Shown: one piece after another, positions 20,634 through 30,615 of the stretch
How the letters are laid out: the number at the start of each line of letters is the position of its first letter
Numbering within the stretch: position 1 is the first letter of the stretch
NCBI GenBank assembly: GCA_003427395.1
Contig: BFEA01000027.1
Span: 4,806,274-4,838,709 of the forward strand
Source: Chara braunii
Lineage: Eukaryota; Streptophyta; Charophyceae; Charales; Characeae
Length of the DNA stretch: 32,436 nt
Reading direction: 5' to 3'
Position numbers and translations under genes: made by a program
Notes under the pieces: model-generated
Database searches by the model: none
The model's input: the letters and a program-made list of their open reading frames with translations, nothing else
Told to the model about the DNA's origin: nothing

Positions 20634-21268
20634 ATGTATATTCACGACGAGGATTTAGACCAACTCCTGCGTCACGCGGCCGGGAGGGTCCCACGCTGCC
20701 TTGTGCGGTGCCGGACCGATGCGCTCGACACCGTTGGACTCCATAAGAAAGAGAAAACTAAGACACTTGATGGAGTTGGGTTGTCACTTTGGTCCCCTGT
20801 CACAAGCAGCTACCCTGCTCATCCCAGTCCGGAAGAGAAGGGAGAAGTGGGAGGTAGGACTGTCCCTGGTGGAGGATGGCAGACAGGGGGGCATCACGTT
20901 GCAAGGCTGGTCCTCGTTCTGAGCAGACCCAAAAACAGTCAAATCGAGGCAGCGACCGAAATTCTGCAGATGCAACTGGAAACTCACATCGCAGAAAACA
21001 TGCCTCCGGGCCGCAAGCTATTGCCTCCATTGTGTCCGGGCCCGAGAGGATTGCACAGAGGGATACGTATATCAGGTTCGACCCAACAAAGGAGGCTGGC
21101 CTGAAATGGCTCACGCGTGCCCAATTATTAAACGTGCAGACACTACGAGTTGGCCACAGTGTTATTTGGACTGAGCAGGACGTTCAGAAGTGCTTGTGTG
21201 CACTTCTTAGGTTGAACCAGGGGACAGTGGACTGGGAATGGGACCAGCTGCCATGGTCCCGTTTATAG
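20634..21268 (+). pseudogene. Possible broken coding remnant just upstream of LINE ORF2
   Basis: Three overlapping open frames on the plus strand look protein-like over different parts. Examples are CHFGPLSQAATLLIPVRKRR (about 20785-20845), QIEAATEILQMQLETH (about 20940-20988) and DVQKCLCALLRLNQGTVDWEW (about 21180-21240). The last ends with a stop at 21266-21268, only 13 bp before the first ORF2 Met considered. This could be the C-terminal part of an ORF1 separated from ORF1 proper by the 7.7-kb block, or an N-terminal extension of ORF2. No family is recognised, and the frame switches make it a relic if it was ever coding. Confidence 0.35.
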
Positions 21269-21281
21269 GAAAAGAATCCAT

Positions 21282-24200
21282 ATGAGTAATACAAGCAAGA
21301 TCGACCCAGTTAGAGCAGTATATGGTCACGATCGCATTTGGAACCAATGCAGGAGAGCTGCAGACCTAGACCTGCGAACTCTGAACGTGAATGGCCTGGC
21401 CTCATGTAGATCTGAGAAACGAGACACGATCTGGGATTTAATGAGAGGAGTAGGTGGCAGGAACTAGCCGGACGTTGTGTGCATCCAGGAAACACACCTG
21501 ATGGACACCTCGGAGCATAACCGCGCCCACAAAATATTCTGGTTGTACAAACCCTTCAGGGCTTATGCCCCGAGACCGGGTAGTGCAGGGGTGGCCATCT
21601 GGATCCCTCCAGAATCACGGGCAGACCCGGTATACTGGGTGGCCGATCAAGAGGAGGGGCGATGGGTGTCGCTCCTCGTAACTTTGGAACTTGAAATCCT
21701 ATGCATAGTATGCGTCTACGCACCCAATATAGTAACCGAGAGGAGGGCCTTTTTTGAGAATTTAAAAACACGAATTCCGGAGAGAGTACCGGTTATCATA
21801 GCAGAGGACTGCAACTCAGCCCCAGACCGATGGATGGACGGATGGCGGACGCCCTCTCCCACCCCGGCGTACGTAGAAGAGGATGAGCAGATAATTAATG
21901 AATGTTGTCTCTCATTAAAAGTATTTGATTCCTTCCGGAAGCTAAACCCAGATACTAGGTTTTACACATGTCTGCGAAAGACCGGAACTGAGGGCCAGTC
22001 AAGATCGAGGATTGACTTAATCCTGATTTCGGAAGACATGGAAGGCGCGCTACTTCTGGCTGCAATCCTACCGGCGAGCGCATATTCGATCATTGACCAC
22101 AAAATGTGCACAGTCATTCTTTCTTTCGGCAAAAAACCCGATCACGGTTCTGGGTTCTACAAACTTAATACAACCCTCCTACAACAAAAATCTTTTCCAA
22201 GTTATTTAAAGGACTGCTGTACATTTTGGCACACACAAAAACATAACATTCCGCAGGATATTGATTGGTTCAACAATGGCCTGTTCTATCTAAGGAAAAA
22301 ATGCCATGAATACTCTAAAATATTAGCAGCTAAAAAACACCGGCAGGAGATGGAAATTCACCAGAAACTGCAACAACTGGAGCATCAAGACCTACCAAAC
22401 AGCTCAAACAGCTCACAAAACAACCACAACACGCAGCCAGGAGAGGATTCTGAGGTACAACGACTGCAACAACAACTCAAGTCCTTCGCCACACAAAGAT
22501 GGGAGGGCACACGCATAAGAGGAAGGCTTACAAAATTTCAAATAGATGGCACAATGGATAAAAAATTCTTTAGCATAGCCCGGGCCCGCTCATGCAGAAC
22601 AACCATGGAGGCATTATATGACCCACAGACTGGACACCAGGACACTGTCACCTGCACCCCCCATTGCACGCACATAGCCAGGACCTTTTTTAAAGACTTG
22701 TTCACCTCAAGGTGCACCAGACGAGAGGAAAACGCCAGGAAGAAGGAAATCAAGGACTTCCTGAAACATTAGAGAAGGCCATGACAAGCCAGCAGAGCAC
22801 AAAGCTCGATCTCCCATTGTCTAAAGAGGAGATATGGACGGCGCTGATGCAGATGGACGAAGAAAAGACGCCGGGCATGGATGGGCTTCCTAAGGAATTT
22901 TGGGAATCCTTCTGGACTCTGATGGCCCCGGACCTCATGAAATTCTACCAGCACGTGTGGGAAACAGGTCGGATGGGGGAGTTGGTAGGACAAGGTGTTC
23001 TTACCTTGCCACACAAACAAGGGGATAAGATGGACATGAAAAACTACCGCCCGATAACCCTACTTACCGTCGTCTATAAAATGCTCGCGAAGGCCTTGGC
23101 CAACCGCTTAATCCCGGTCTTGCACGACATCATCCATCCAACACAAACTGGGTTTGTCAAAGGACGCAGAATCCAGGACAATATCCTGCTAGTTAATGAG
23201 CTTCTGAAACTAACCAGACAAGATAAGCGAAACGCTGCCATAGTCTTCATTGACTTTGAAAAAGCGTATGACCATGTGGATTGGTTGTTTTTGGACAAAT
23301 GTATGGAGAAAATGAACATCGTTCCGGCCTTCCGGCGCTGGACAGAGATACTCCATCATAACGCTACCACGTGCGTCCAAGTTAATGGCACGATTGCGCC
23401 GGCCTTCTCGCTGCAACTTTCGGTGCACTAGGGGGACCCGTTGGCACCATTCCTCTTTATAATAGTAATGGAGGCGCTGGCAGCAAATCTCCGTGCAAAC
23501 AAAGATCTGAAGCGGTTGCAGATTTCGTCTATCTTGGAAGACGCAATCCTTGTCTGCTTATTGTTTGCGGACGACCTGACCCTCATGATGGAGGCCACAG
23601 AAGCAAACATGGAGGAAATTAGGCTACTCTTCGACCGATTTACAATGGTCTCGGACATGACGGTCAACTGGGGAAGCAAAACCTTGGGATGGTGGATCCA
23701 CCATCAAGGGGTGCGCCCCCCGGAGTCGCCACAGGTCAAATGGCTTCCGGAAACCGCCTTGGTTAGAGTACTGGGGATCATGCTAACAACATTAGGAAAG
23801 CCCGCATCAAATGACGAGCGCATCTTGAAACCCGCCCCAGAGACACAAGCCCAGTGGAAAGACCGACATACCTCTCTTATTGGTAGGGCGCTTGCGATCA
23901 ACAGTGTTGTGCTGGCGGCCCTTTGGTACAGATCTGCAACTTGGGCCCTTAGTAAGGACGCCGTCAGGTTTTTGAAGAGGCAACTAACGACCCTGCTGTG
24001 GAGAGGCAACGGCGAGCTTCCGAATGTGATCAGCAGGGTAGCTTGGGCATCGGTAATCCAACCTAAAGACAGAGGGGGCCTGGGGGTCTTGGACCTGGAG
24101 ACCCAGATTGCAACATTGGCCGTCCAATGGGTGAGGAGACTGCTCTTCGCCCAGCATCTTCCTTGGCAGGCCTTGGCGTTGGAACAGATTGCGCGTCTCG

Positions 24201-25874
24201 CCCCACAAGCACCGCAGGGGGTTAACCCGCTGACCTGGTTGGAGGACCGTTTTTGGACAGTGCCAAGGTGCCCTCGAACGGGCCATCGGACGGACCAAGC
24301 TCCGTCCCGAGACATGGCCCGCTCGGATCTGATCAAGGACGACTTCTGGGTGCGAGTCCTAAAGTTGGCGTAGCCTCCCACTACCTAACACACCTCCGCC
24401 GACAAGGTGGGAGGAGGTGATGCGCCAACCTCTTTTCGGGAACAGGTGGGTGACCGACAGACACAGTAGGGTGTACTGTAGTTCAGACACTTCGTGGAAC
24501 AGCTGGGTCAAAAAGGCATGATTAGAATAAAGGACATATGGGACATTGAAAAGGGGAACTGGAAAACGACACCGCAGCTAAAGACTATATTAAAACATTG
24601 TCATAAGGTTGAGGAAAATTTGGATCTGCTGATCTTCGCAGTACCCCTGGACTGGGTGTGCATCCTACGCAGAGGGCCGAAGCTAAAGGAGGGGGATTGG
24701 GTGGCGGTCCCAGGGGATCCGGAAAGTGTGGGCAGTGTGGTAGAGGTGCGATCTGACGAAACATTGATCAACCTCTTCCACATAGATAGCGACAATATTC
24801 TCGTTCGATACAGCCCGGAAGCAACGATATGGCAGCGAAACATGGAACTGCTCAGGATTCGGGTACTCTCGGAAAAAGACAAGTGGATTGCGTTCCAGCC
24901 AAAGACCCCAGTGACAGAACTCCCGTTCGACCCCGTGGAATGGCAGTGGGCTCCTCCGCGTAAATCCAGAACGGGGGAGAATCGGAAGCTGTCCTCCTTA
25001 ACAGTAAAGGCCACATACCGCTTGCTGCGACCGAAGGTGAACATAAAAGAAACCGTGAAAGCTCGGTGGAGACCCCATCCGATGGTTCACCGCCACAAGA
25101 TCCAGGCCAGCAAAAATGGCCTCGCTACAATGGCAGATCGAGCACCGCTGCCTGCCCACAAATAATTGGCTGATAGAGCGCACACAGCTGGAACAGAAGG
25201 GACAGGCACTGCCGTGGTGCAAATCGTGCCACACTGCTTTCCCTTCCCGCAAAATCCCGGAAACGATAGAACACATTTTTATGCAGTGCCCAGGGGCGGT
25301 TCTCACGTGGCAATGGTGGGACAAAATTTGGACTTTGCTGGCCACGGACTCCAACTGGCCATGGGATTGGAGAGCCATACTATGTGAAGCATGGTCCTCC
25401 CCCACCGACAACACTTTTGAGAACAATATGTTCTAGACAGGGAGAAGGGCAGTGGTGTGGGCCCTCTGGAGAAAGCGCTGTATCCACACAATGGAGGATG
25501 TCCGCATAGAGGGGTAAGAGGTTACAGATATGATAAAGCAATATATCCAGCAAGAACTGACGGTACAGTGGCAGAAAGTTAAAAATCAACTTGACTTGTT
25601 CCAAACACCACAGGACATAACACGCGGAATACACCAATTCTCCGGGGACTGGTTGGGCAGCAAGGAAGGGGGATGGATCACAGGTATAAGTTGGGACGGA
25701 AAGGCCACCCAGGCATGCAACCTGGGGGAGTTCAAGAGAGACTACCGGATCTGCTTTAAGGATTGGACTACTGTTGGCCAGGCTATTCCACTGCGACCGG
25801 CATCAGATTTTCCCGACCCTTTCCCGCCTCACAACCTGGCCATGGTAGACATGCAATGTTATGGAGCGGATTGA
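21282..25874 (+). pseudogene. LINE ORF2: endonuclease and reverse transcriptase, broken by stops and frameshifts
   Basis: ORF2 nicks target DNA and copies the element RNA onto the nick. The apurinic-like endonuclease spans about 21366-22130, with LNVNGL, CIQETHL, VYAPN, EDCNSAPD (GDFN in most LINEs), SRIDLILIS and IIDHK. The reverse transcriptase follows (about 22860-23700), with TPGMDGLP, NYRPITLL, QTGFVKGRRIQDN, the catalytic FIDFEKAYDHVDW, GDPLAPFLF and FADD. A C-terminal knuckle CKSC-x14-HIFMQC lies at 25218-25290. In-frame stops are at 21465 (TAG), 23429 (TAG, in the conserved Gln position before GDPL), 25434 (TAG) and 25515 (TAA). Frame changes fall near 22765, 24372, 24488 and 25113. 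The copy cannot make a working enzyme as read, though most catalytic residues persist. Confidence 0.9.
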
Positions 25875-26461
25875 ATGGGCAATGTGGGGGAGGCACAGAG
25901 CAGGTTGGTAGCGGATAGCAGGGACAACGTTGGGCAGACATGGGGCAGGCATGTCAGGATGGCATGAGTTGTCTGGTGGAGGGACTGTTTAGTGGCAGGC
26001 CCTAGTATCAGTCAGGAATGGTCTACCTGTTCTTCCGCAACTCCTCTCAGTTTTTTGCTTAAGAGGAATGCTGGACCCGGGGGTAGACATGCAATAGGTT
26101 AAGAGTGGGCCAGCAGCATCAATAGAAGTTATATCTCAAACAGGGGTTGGGGGGAACCAGGGTGCAGCAGCAGGTGTCTGGCGCCAGGTGCAGGGTGAAG
26201 AGGTTCTCCCCCCCCCCAACATCCTGCTCAGTCAATCCCCTGGATCCCAGGGTAATCAATGCTGGCAGGAATATTCGACATCTCTGTTTTTCTGGTCCGG
26301 TTCGAATTCTGCTCATGTAAGGGACGCTGGACCCGTTTCCCAGCAGGTGTCGCTCCCCACCAAGAGATGGAGCCCCCCCCCAGGTGTTAGCGGTGTCTGC
26401 TCTTATCAGCACCACAAACACTGACAGGGGTGTGTGTTAAAAAAAAAAAAAAAAAAAAAAA
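25875..26461 (+). other. LINE 3' UTR and poly(A) tail
   Basis: About 560 bp without coding follow the ORF2 stop and end in a 23-nt A run (26439-26461). GGGGGTAGACATGCAATAGG at 26077 resembles GGTAGACATGCAATGTT at 25843 near the ORF2 end. The tail places the 3' end of the LINE. Confidence 0.7.
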
Positions 26462-26596
26462 GAAAAGGAACTTGTCTATATAGTATATACATAATCATGG
26501 ATTTTGTCAAGGCACTCGGAGAAGGGCTATCGACCATTAGATATCTGGGTTCCAAAATTGGTCAATTGGGTCCTGTAAGCGAGAAGAAAAGAAATT

Positions 26597-26850
26597 TGTG
26601 TCTGTTAGTGCCTTTGTCTCTGAGTGTCTCTGAGTGTCTCTTAGGGTCATGTGTCTGAGTTTAGTGTCTTTATGTGTTTACAAGTTTCTCTAAGTGTCTC
26701 TAAGTGTTTCTAAGTGTCTCTTAGTGTCTGTTTCTAAGTGTCTCTGAGTATGTCAGTGTCGCTAAGTGTTTCCGTGTTTCCAAGTGTCTCCAAGTTTCTC
26801 AAATTCACTTAAGTGTCTCGAAGTGTTTCTGTCTCTTAGTGCCTAATTGT
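26597..26850. repeat. AAGTGTCTCT minisatellite, 10-11-bp period
   Basis: Units of about 10 bp (AAGTGTCTCT, GAGTGTCTCT, AAGTGTTTCT) run for 250 bp with frequent substitutions. The period is close to one helical turn. Nothing coding is present. Confidence 0.85.
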
Positions 26851-27037
26851 CACCTGGGGTCCAGAATTTGTCGATTGGCTCCTTCGGGGTCCAAATTTGT
26901 TTTTTGTTTTTTCTTTTTGAAAAAGGCCGACAACCTTTAGATATCATCATTGAACTGACCGGCCCCAGGGAATTCAGAATGGTCTTTTTCTTTTCATCAG
27001 AAGGTATCTGGGTTCGAACTTGAGTCTGTATTTCAAC

Positions 27038-28254
27038 CAGGGCTGGTCCCCGGATGGACCGGGGACCCCTACCCCATTCGCGGTCCTCCCGGTTGGACCG
27101 GCCAGTGGCCTGGGCCGGTTACCTCCCGGTTGCCCCCAGCGCATTTTCGCTGGGGGCTGAATTTTTTTTTTTGCCAGCGCGTATGTGTTCCCGAGGCCTC
27201 GTGGGGGCGGGCCCTGCCCCGCAATTTCGAAACTGGGTCCTGTAGGCCCGGATTTTTCAAGTCCAGAAAGTGGCCAATCTTGGCCGCCGATGGTCGCAGA
27301 TCAGCGGCAAAGATCGGCCAGGAGCCCATTTCTTAAGAAAAACGGGCAGAGGATATCCGCCGCTGATCTGTGCAGATCAGCAGCGGAGAACAGCCACGCA
27401 TTTTTCCTAAGATGTGGGTCGGGTAGGCCCCTTCTCCAATTTGTCATCTTGTGGTCCAATGGACCAGTTGCCGTTGGCAACATCTGATGCTCTTTCACCC
27501 TCAGCCATGAGGGGAACACTATGCTTCTGATGAGACTCTGCTGATATTATATCCTTCTGCGACGTCCTTGCCATCTGTGGAAAAAGTTATGGGTTCGGAT
27601 TTTGGAATTGTGATTTCAGAGCCGTCCGAGGTGCAGTCCCAAGAATGGACCTAAGCTATATTCTTCTCTCTATCTATCTCGAATGGACCTTGCTCCACTA
27701 CATGTATCTGGACAGACTGGCGGGCAAGATACTTCCGGACTGACAACTCACCTTATGTAGAAACCAACAAACAGAAAACGCTCTGCCTCCACGAGCTGAA
27801 AGCTGGAACCATAACTTTTCTGCTGTCGAAATATACTCTGGAAGAGCTATAATTTCGGGCAAGGACCTCCTCTCATCATATCTGGTTCAGCTCGTGGGGT
27901 ATCAATATCAAATGACATACTCCACGAAGTGCTCCAGCCACGGGGGGTTCGGATAAGTGAACTTGCTTACTTGACCCCTCCCCGAGGAAGCCATAGTTGC
28001 CTGAATATGTCAATAATAACCCCCTGCCCCCCTCTGGAAGCCCCCTGAAAAATATTGTACCTTGAAAATTTTATTGCGGATTCGGACAGCTCTTGAAGAG
28101 CGCAGTCGAAATCTGCCCAAAAAAATTAAAAAAATAAAAATAAAAAATTTCGGCACTTATCTTTCAAAACCGGTTTCCCTGTTCACCCCCCCCGGGCAGG
28201 TCCGGCTCCGGTTGGACCGGGTAGCTCAACCGGCCGGTTGCCGGCCCAGCACTG
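27038..28254. mobile_element. Non-autonomous hAT element, second family, 1217 bp
   Basis: The left end CAGGGCTGGTCC and the inverse of the right end (CAGTGCTGGGCC) form terminal inverted repeats. Flanks carry a perfect 8-bp target duplication ATTTCAAC (27030-27037 and 28255-28262). The subterminal DNA is rich in GGACCGG/CCGGTT blocks at both ends. A 15-bp-arm palindrome with one mismatch lies at 27356-27387, built on GCTGATCTG-TG-CAGATCAGC, and CAGATCAGC also occurs at 27297. No transposase frame. It sits in the giant REV1 intron, between the LINE and exon C. Confidence 0.88.
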
Positions 28255-28391
28255 ATTTCAACAGTTCAGGGGTGTACCACCTGAGCAAGGCCCAAAATTG
28301 AAAATTGTTGATTTTGGAGATTTTATCAGGAATCACTGGCCTCTACACAAAAGGACCAATGTCAGTGTTTGTTACCCCGTTGCGTCAACCA

Positions 28392-28502
28392 CTACCTTTT
28401 TCTCCCGAGTACAACGTACGGTCATTATAGCTGTATCTAGACTGAAAGTTGCCTCAAATACAGCTATAATGACCGTACGTTGTATCGGGGGGAAGAAGGT
28501 AG
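28392..28502. mobile_element. Foldback (hairpin) MITE, copy 2
   Basis: Arms 28392-28436 and 28458-28502 are inverted repeats round a 21-bp spacer. The inner arm GGTCATTATAGCTGTAT is identical to copy 1 (5060-5172). Outside it, CGTAC replaces CGCCC on the left and the right arm has the matching change. The spacer contains CTGAAAGTTGCCTC, the inverse of which (GAGGCAACTTTCAG) matches GGGGCAACATTCAG in copy 1, so the two copies lie in opposite orientation. Confidence 0.82.
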
Positions 28503-28864
28503 CAGGAGTTTGAACACCGTACTTCAAAGTCTTGATGGTTGTTATCCGGAGTTTGACTCTCTCTAGTCAGACTTGCTTTTGGGTCCAGAGATACCGACCG
28601 CCTTGCAGAAACGGAGGAGGAGAGGTAGCAATGGTGTATTGCATGCAGTTTGTCAGGTAAGGAGCGCTCTTCATGTGATGGCACTCAGTTTCGTGAATTG
28701 AGCGCCTGCTGCAGATCTCGTTCACGACTTCTCTATGTCCCTCTCCCGAAAATGTGAAAACCATTGATGTTATAGCACCCAGCAAGGTCCCGGCTTTCAA
28801 GTTCTGTGTCCCATTCAGCTCACAAAAATGCACGTTTTTGGCTGGCGGCTGTCCTACATTTCAG

Positions 28865-28957
28865 GAGGCTCTGCAGCGTGAGTTTGGAGTGAAGACTGGC
28901 GATATGCTGTGGGCGTATGCACGGGGAATCGACCACCGTGAAGTCAAATGCGTGCAG
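28865..28957 (+). CDS. REV1: REV1 exon C: end of the thumb segment
   Basis: This 31-codon, phase-0 exon follows exon B in the REV1 alignment. It encodes EALQREFGVKTGDMLWAYAR and then GIDHREVKCVQ. In the family this helix pair (LQxxFGxKTGxMLW, then RGLD) closes the thumb and leads into the linker to the little finger, the polymerase-associated domain that touches the DNA. The acceptor is CTACATTTCAG before 28865 and the donor is CAG|GTACTC at 28957/28958. There are no internal stops, so the gene still looks intact despite the 22-kb intron before it. The next expected exon, starting with a K-S-I/V-x-A-E-V-N-W motif, was not found before 32436, so the following intron is at least 3.5 kb. Confidence 0.92.
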
Positions 28958-29136
28958 GTACTCATCTCAACATTTCATTATCTTCCATGTCTATCTTTTC
29001 TGAACGTCCAGCTGGTTCCCTTTGCCTGCCATGAAGTCTGGCATGCTGTTGGTGTTGCAGACCCCTGTTTGTCCACAGGGGAATCATCCATCAGTAGTGT
29101 ACACCTGTCATCGCACATGAATTATGCAATTGTGAG

Positions 29137-30607
29137 CAGGGTTGCACACCCCGACGGTCGGCGGCCCTTGACTGGTCGGCTGCCGACCCGCCGACCGATC
29201 GGCTGGTCGGCACCAGCAGTCGGGGATCATCGGCACCCCGCACTTTTTTTTTTTTTTTTTTTTTGGGATCCAGAACCCCTAATAACCCCACCCATTTTTT
29301 TTTTGGGATCCAGAACCCCTAATAACCCCACCCACACCCCCATAGCGGCCCCCAATACCCACATGCACCAACCTAACACTCCCGAACCGCCCCCAACATC
29401 CTTATTAACACCCCCAATATCCCCTATATCACCCCTATACTCCGCTTATACTCCAACCCATACCTGCGGTGTATCGCGTGCGCGCGAGCTCCGCATGTGC
29501 GGCGCATAACGCACGTGTAAGCATGCACGCGCACGTGATGCGACGCGCCCCACTAAATAGGGTATACAAAAAAAATTGGAGAAGGCTGGCTGAGGTAGCC
29601 AATGGTTCACCTCCCCACAGAAAAAAAATAGGGCCCACGTATTCCTTCTTGAATAGTCTTTTTCGCGGAGGACCCCGGCAGTACATATGCATTCAGCAAA
29701 TTTCGTATGAAAGAAGAGCAGGCCAGCAATATATGTTCTGGATCCGAAGTCAGGTCTGCTTTCGAGCAGTTATGGGTTACAAGTTACAACTACTTACTTT
29801 TGTTTCTTTTTCTTTTGTTTTGTTTCTTTTTCCTACGAGCAGTGGCCCTAAGGGCCTTGCTCCACTCGTCACCAGCACCAAAGACAAAACATATGGCGGT
29901 GTATGTGTTCCATGTTCTAGCAGAAGATTCATTCCCCTCTTTCTTTTGTTTCCTTTCCCTACGACAAGTGGCCCTAAGGGCCTTGCTTCACTCGTCACCA
30001 CTTGCACAAAAGACAAAACATATGGCGGCGTACGGTTCCATGTTCTAGGAGAAGATTCATTCTAGTTTTGCACATTTTTAGTGGAGGGAAGCCCTGAAAA
30101 GCACGTGGTGAGTTGGCCTGCTATTGCCCAGAAACTCACGTGCTCAGTGGTCCCATAACTGCTGAAACACGGACCTTAAAGTGAATCAACAGCATATATA
30201 CTTGGCGTGCCATACCTTCAGCATGGAAATGACTACTACCTCCTCGTTCATGGCAACGTGGCCCTTGCTGATTGTGTGGAGGGCCCTCTCGGATAACCCG
30301 CAGGGGGTTTGAAATAAATATTAATAAGGTCCTAAAACCTCCTAAACCCCCCTGAAGACCCCCCATCCCCCCCAGACACATCCCTTCCCCCACCCACCCC
30401 CCCAACCCCCCCCACCCCGAAACCAAAGTTTCTCAGCGGATTTGGGCTGTACTCAGCAAGCGCAGTACAGACCCGAAGTCAGAACAAAAAAACAATCAGA
30501 GGAAGACTGTTTTCTGAGCCGTTGGCTACCGCCGACCGGTCGGCCCTGATCGGTCGGTACAATATGGTCGGCGGTCGGCCCGACCGGTCGGCGGGGATGC
30601 AACCCTG
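29137..30607. mobile_element. Non-autonomous hAT element, copy 2 of the GACCGGTCGG family, 1471 bp
   Basis: Left end CAGGGTTGCACACCCC and right end GGGGATGCAACCCTG are inverted repeats, flanked by a perfect 8-bp duplication ATTGTGAG (29129-29136 and 30608-30615). The termini, the CGACCGGTCGG palindromes, the CAGAACCCCTAATAACCCCA motif (two copies, 40-bp period, from 29265) and CTCAGCAAGCGCAGTACAG near 30452 are shared with copy 1 (2818-3767). A central part (about 29480-30070) is absent from copy 1. No transposase. It lies in the REV1 intron after exon C. Confidence 0.9.
29826..30062. repeat. ~126-bp tandem duplication inside hAT copy 2, each unit with a 13-nt palindrome
   Basis: Unit 1 begins near 29831 and unit 2 near 29957. 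Both contain CTACGA, AGTGGCCCTAAGGGCCTTGC, CACTCGTCACCA, AAAGACAAAACATATGGCGG and TTCCATGTTCTAG, then AGAAGATTCATTC. GGCCCTAAGGGCC is a perfect palindrome. The peptide VALRALLHSSP is open in both units, but no family is recognised. It may be a captured host fragment or a nested insertion. Confidence 0.8.
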
Positions 30608-30615
30608 ATTGTGAG

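Larger units (their letters stand above)
8780..26461 (+). mobile_element. Decayed LINE (non-LTR retrotransposon) with 5' UTR, ORF1, ORF2 and poly(A) tail
   Basis: Composition switches abruptly from AT-rich intron to GC-rich, purine-rich DNA near 8780, taken as the 5' end. ORF1 with a zinc knuckle (10464-12875), ORF2 with endonuclease, reverse transcriptase and a C-terminal zinc knuckle (21282-25874), a 3' UTR and a 23-nt poly(A) run (26439-26461) follow in the order typical of two-ORF LINEs. The 7.7 kb between the ORFs is far longer than usual and is either a nested insertion or a second element fused to the first. A convincing target duplication was not found: TTGTCTA occurs at both ends (8769 and 26472) but is short. 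One LINE for both ORFs is inferred from order and strand. Confidence 0.6.
6769..28864 (+). other. Giant REV1 intron, about 22.1 kb
   Basis: The intron begins GTGCGA after exon B and ends CTACATTTCAG before exon C. Both flanking exons are phase 0 and the encoded peptides join without a gap in the family alignment (LRRLSK, then EALQREF). It is filled by simple repeats, a LINE of about 17.7 kb including its unexplained spacer, a hAT element and a foldback MITE, listed separately. The transposons lie wholly inside the intron, so they need not disrupt the protein. Confidence 0.88.

Noticed and set aside
21465-25436. TAG read as glutamine in this organism
   Set aside because: The same gene has four frameshifts and a TAA stop, and the three REV1 exons contain no internal TAG; decay explains it better.
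8769-26480. TTGTCTA at both LINE ends as target duplication
   Set aside because: Only seven bases match and the right copy is about 11 bp past the poly(A); too weak to define the ends.
27520-27600. CTGATGAG as a hammerhead ribozyme core
   Set aside because: The required GAAA and the three-stem arrangement are absent at the right distances.
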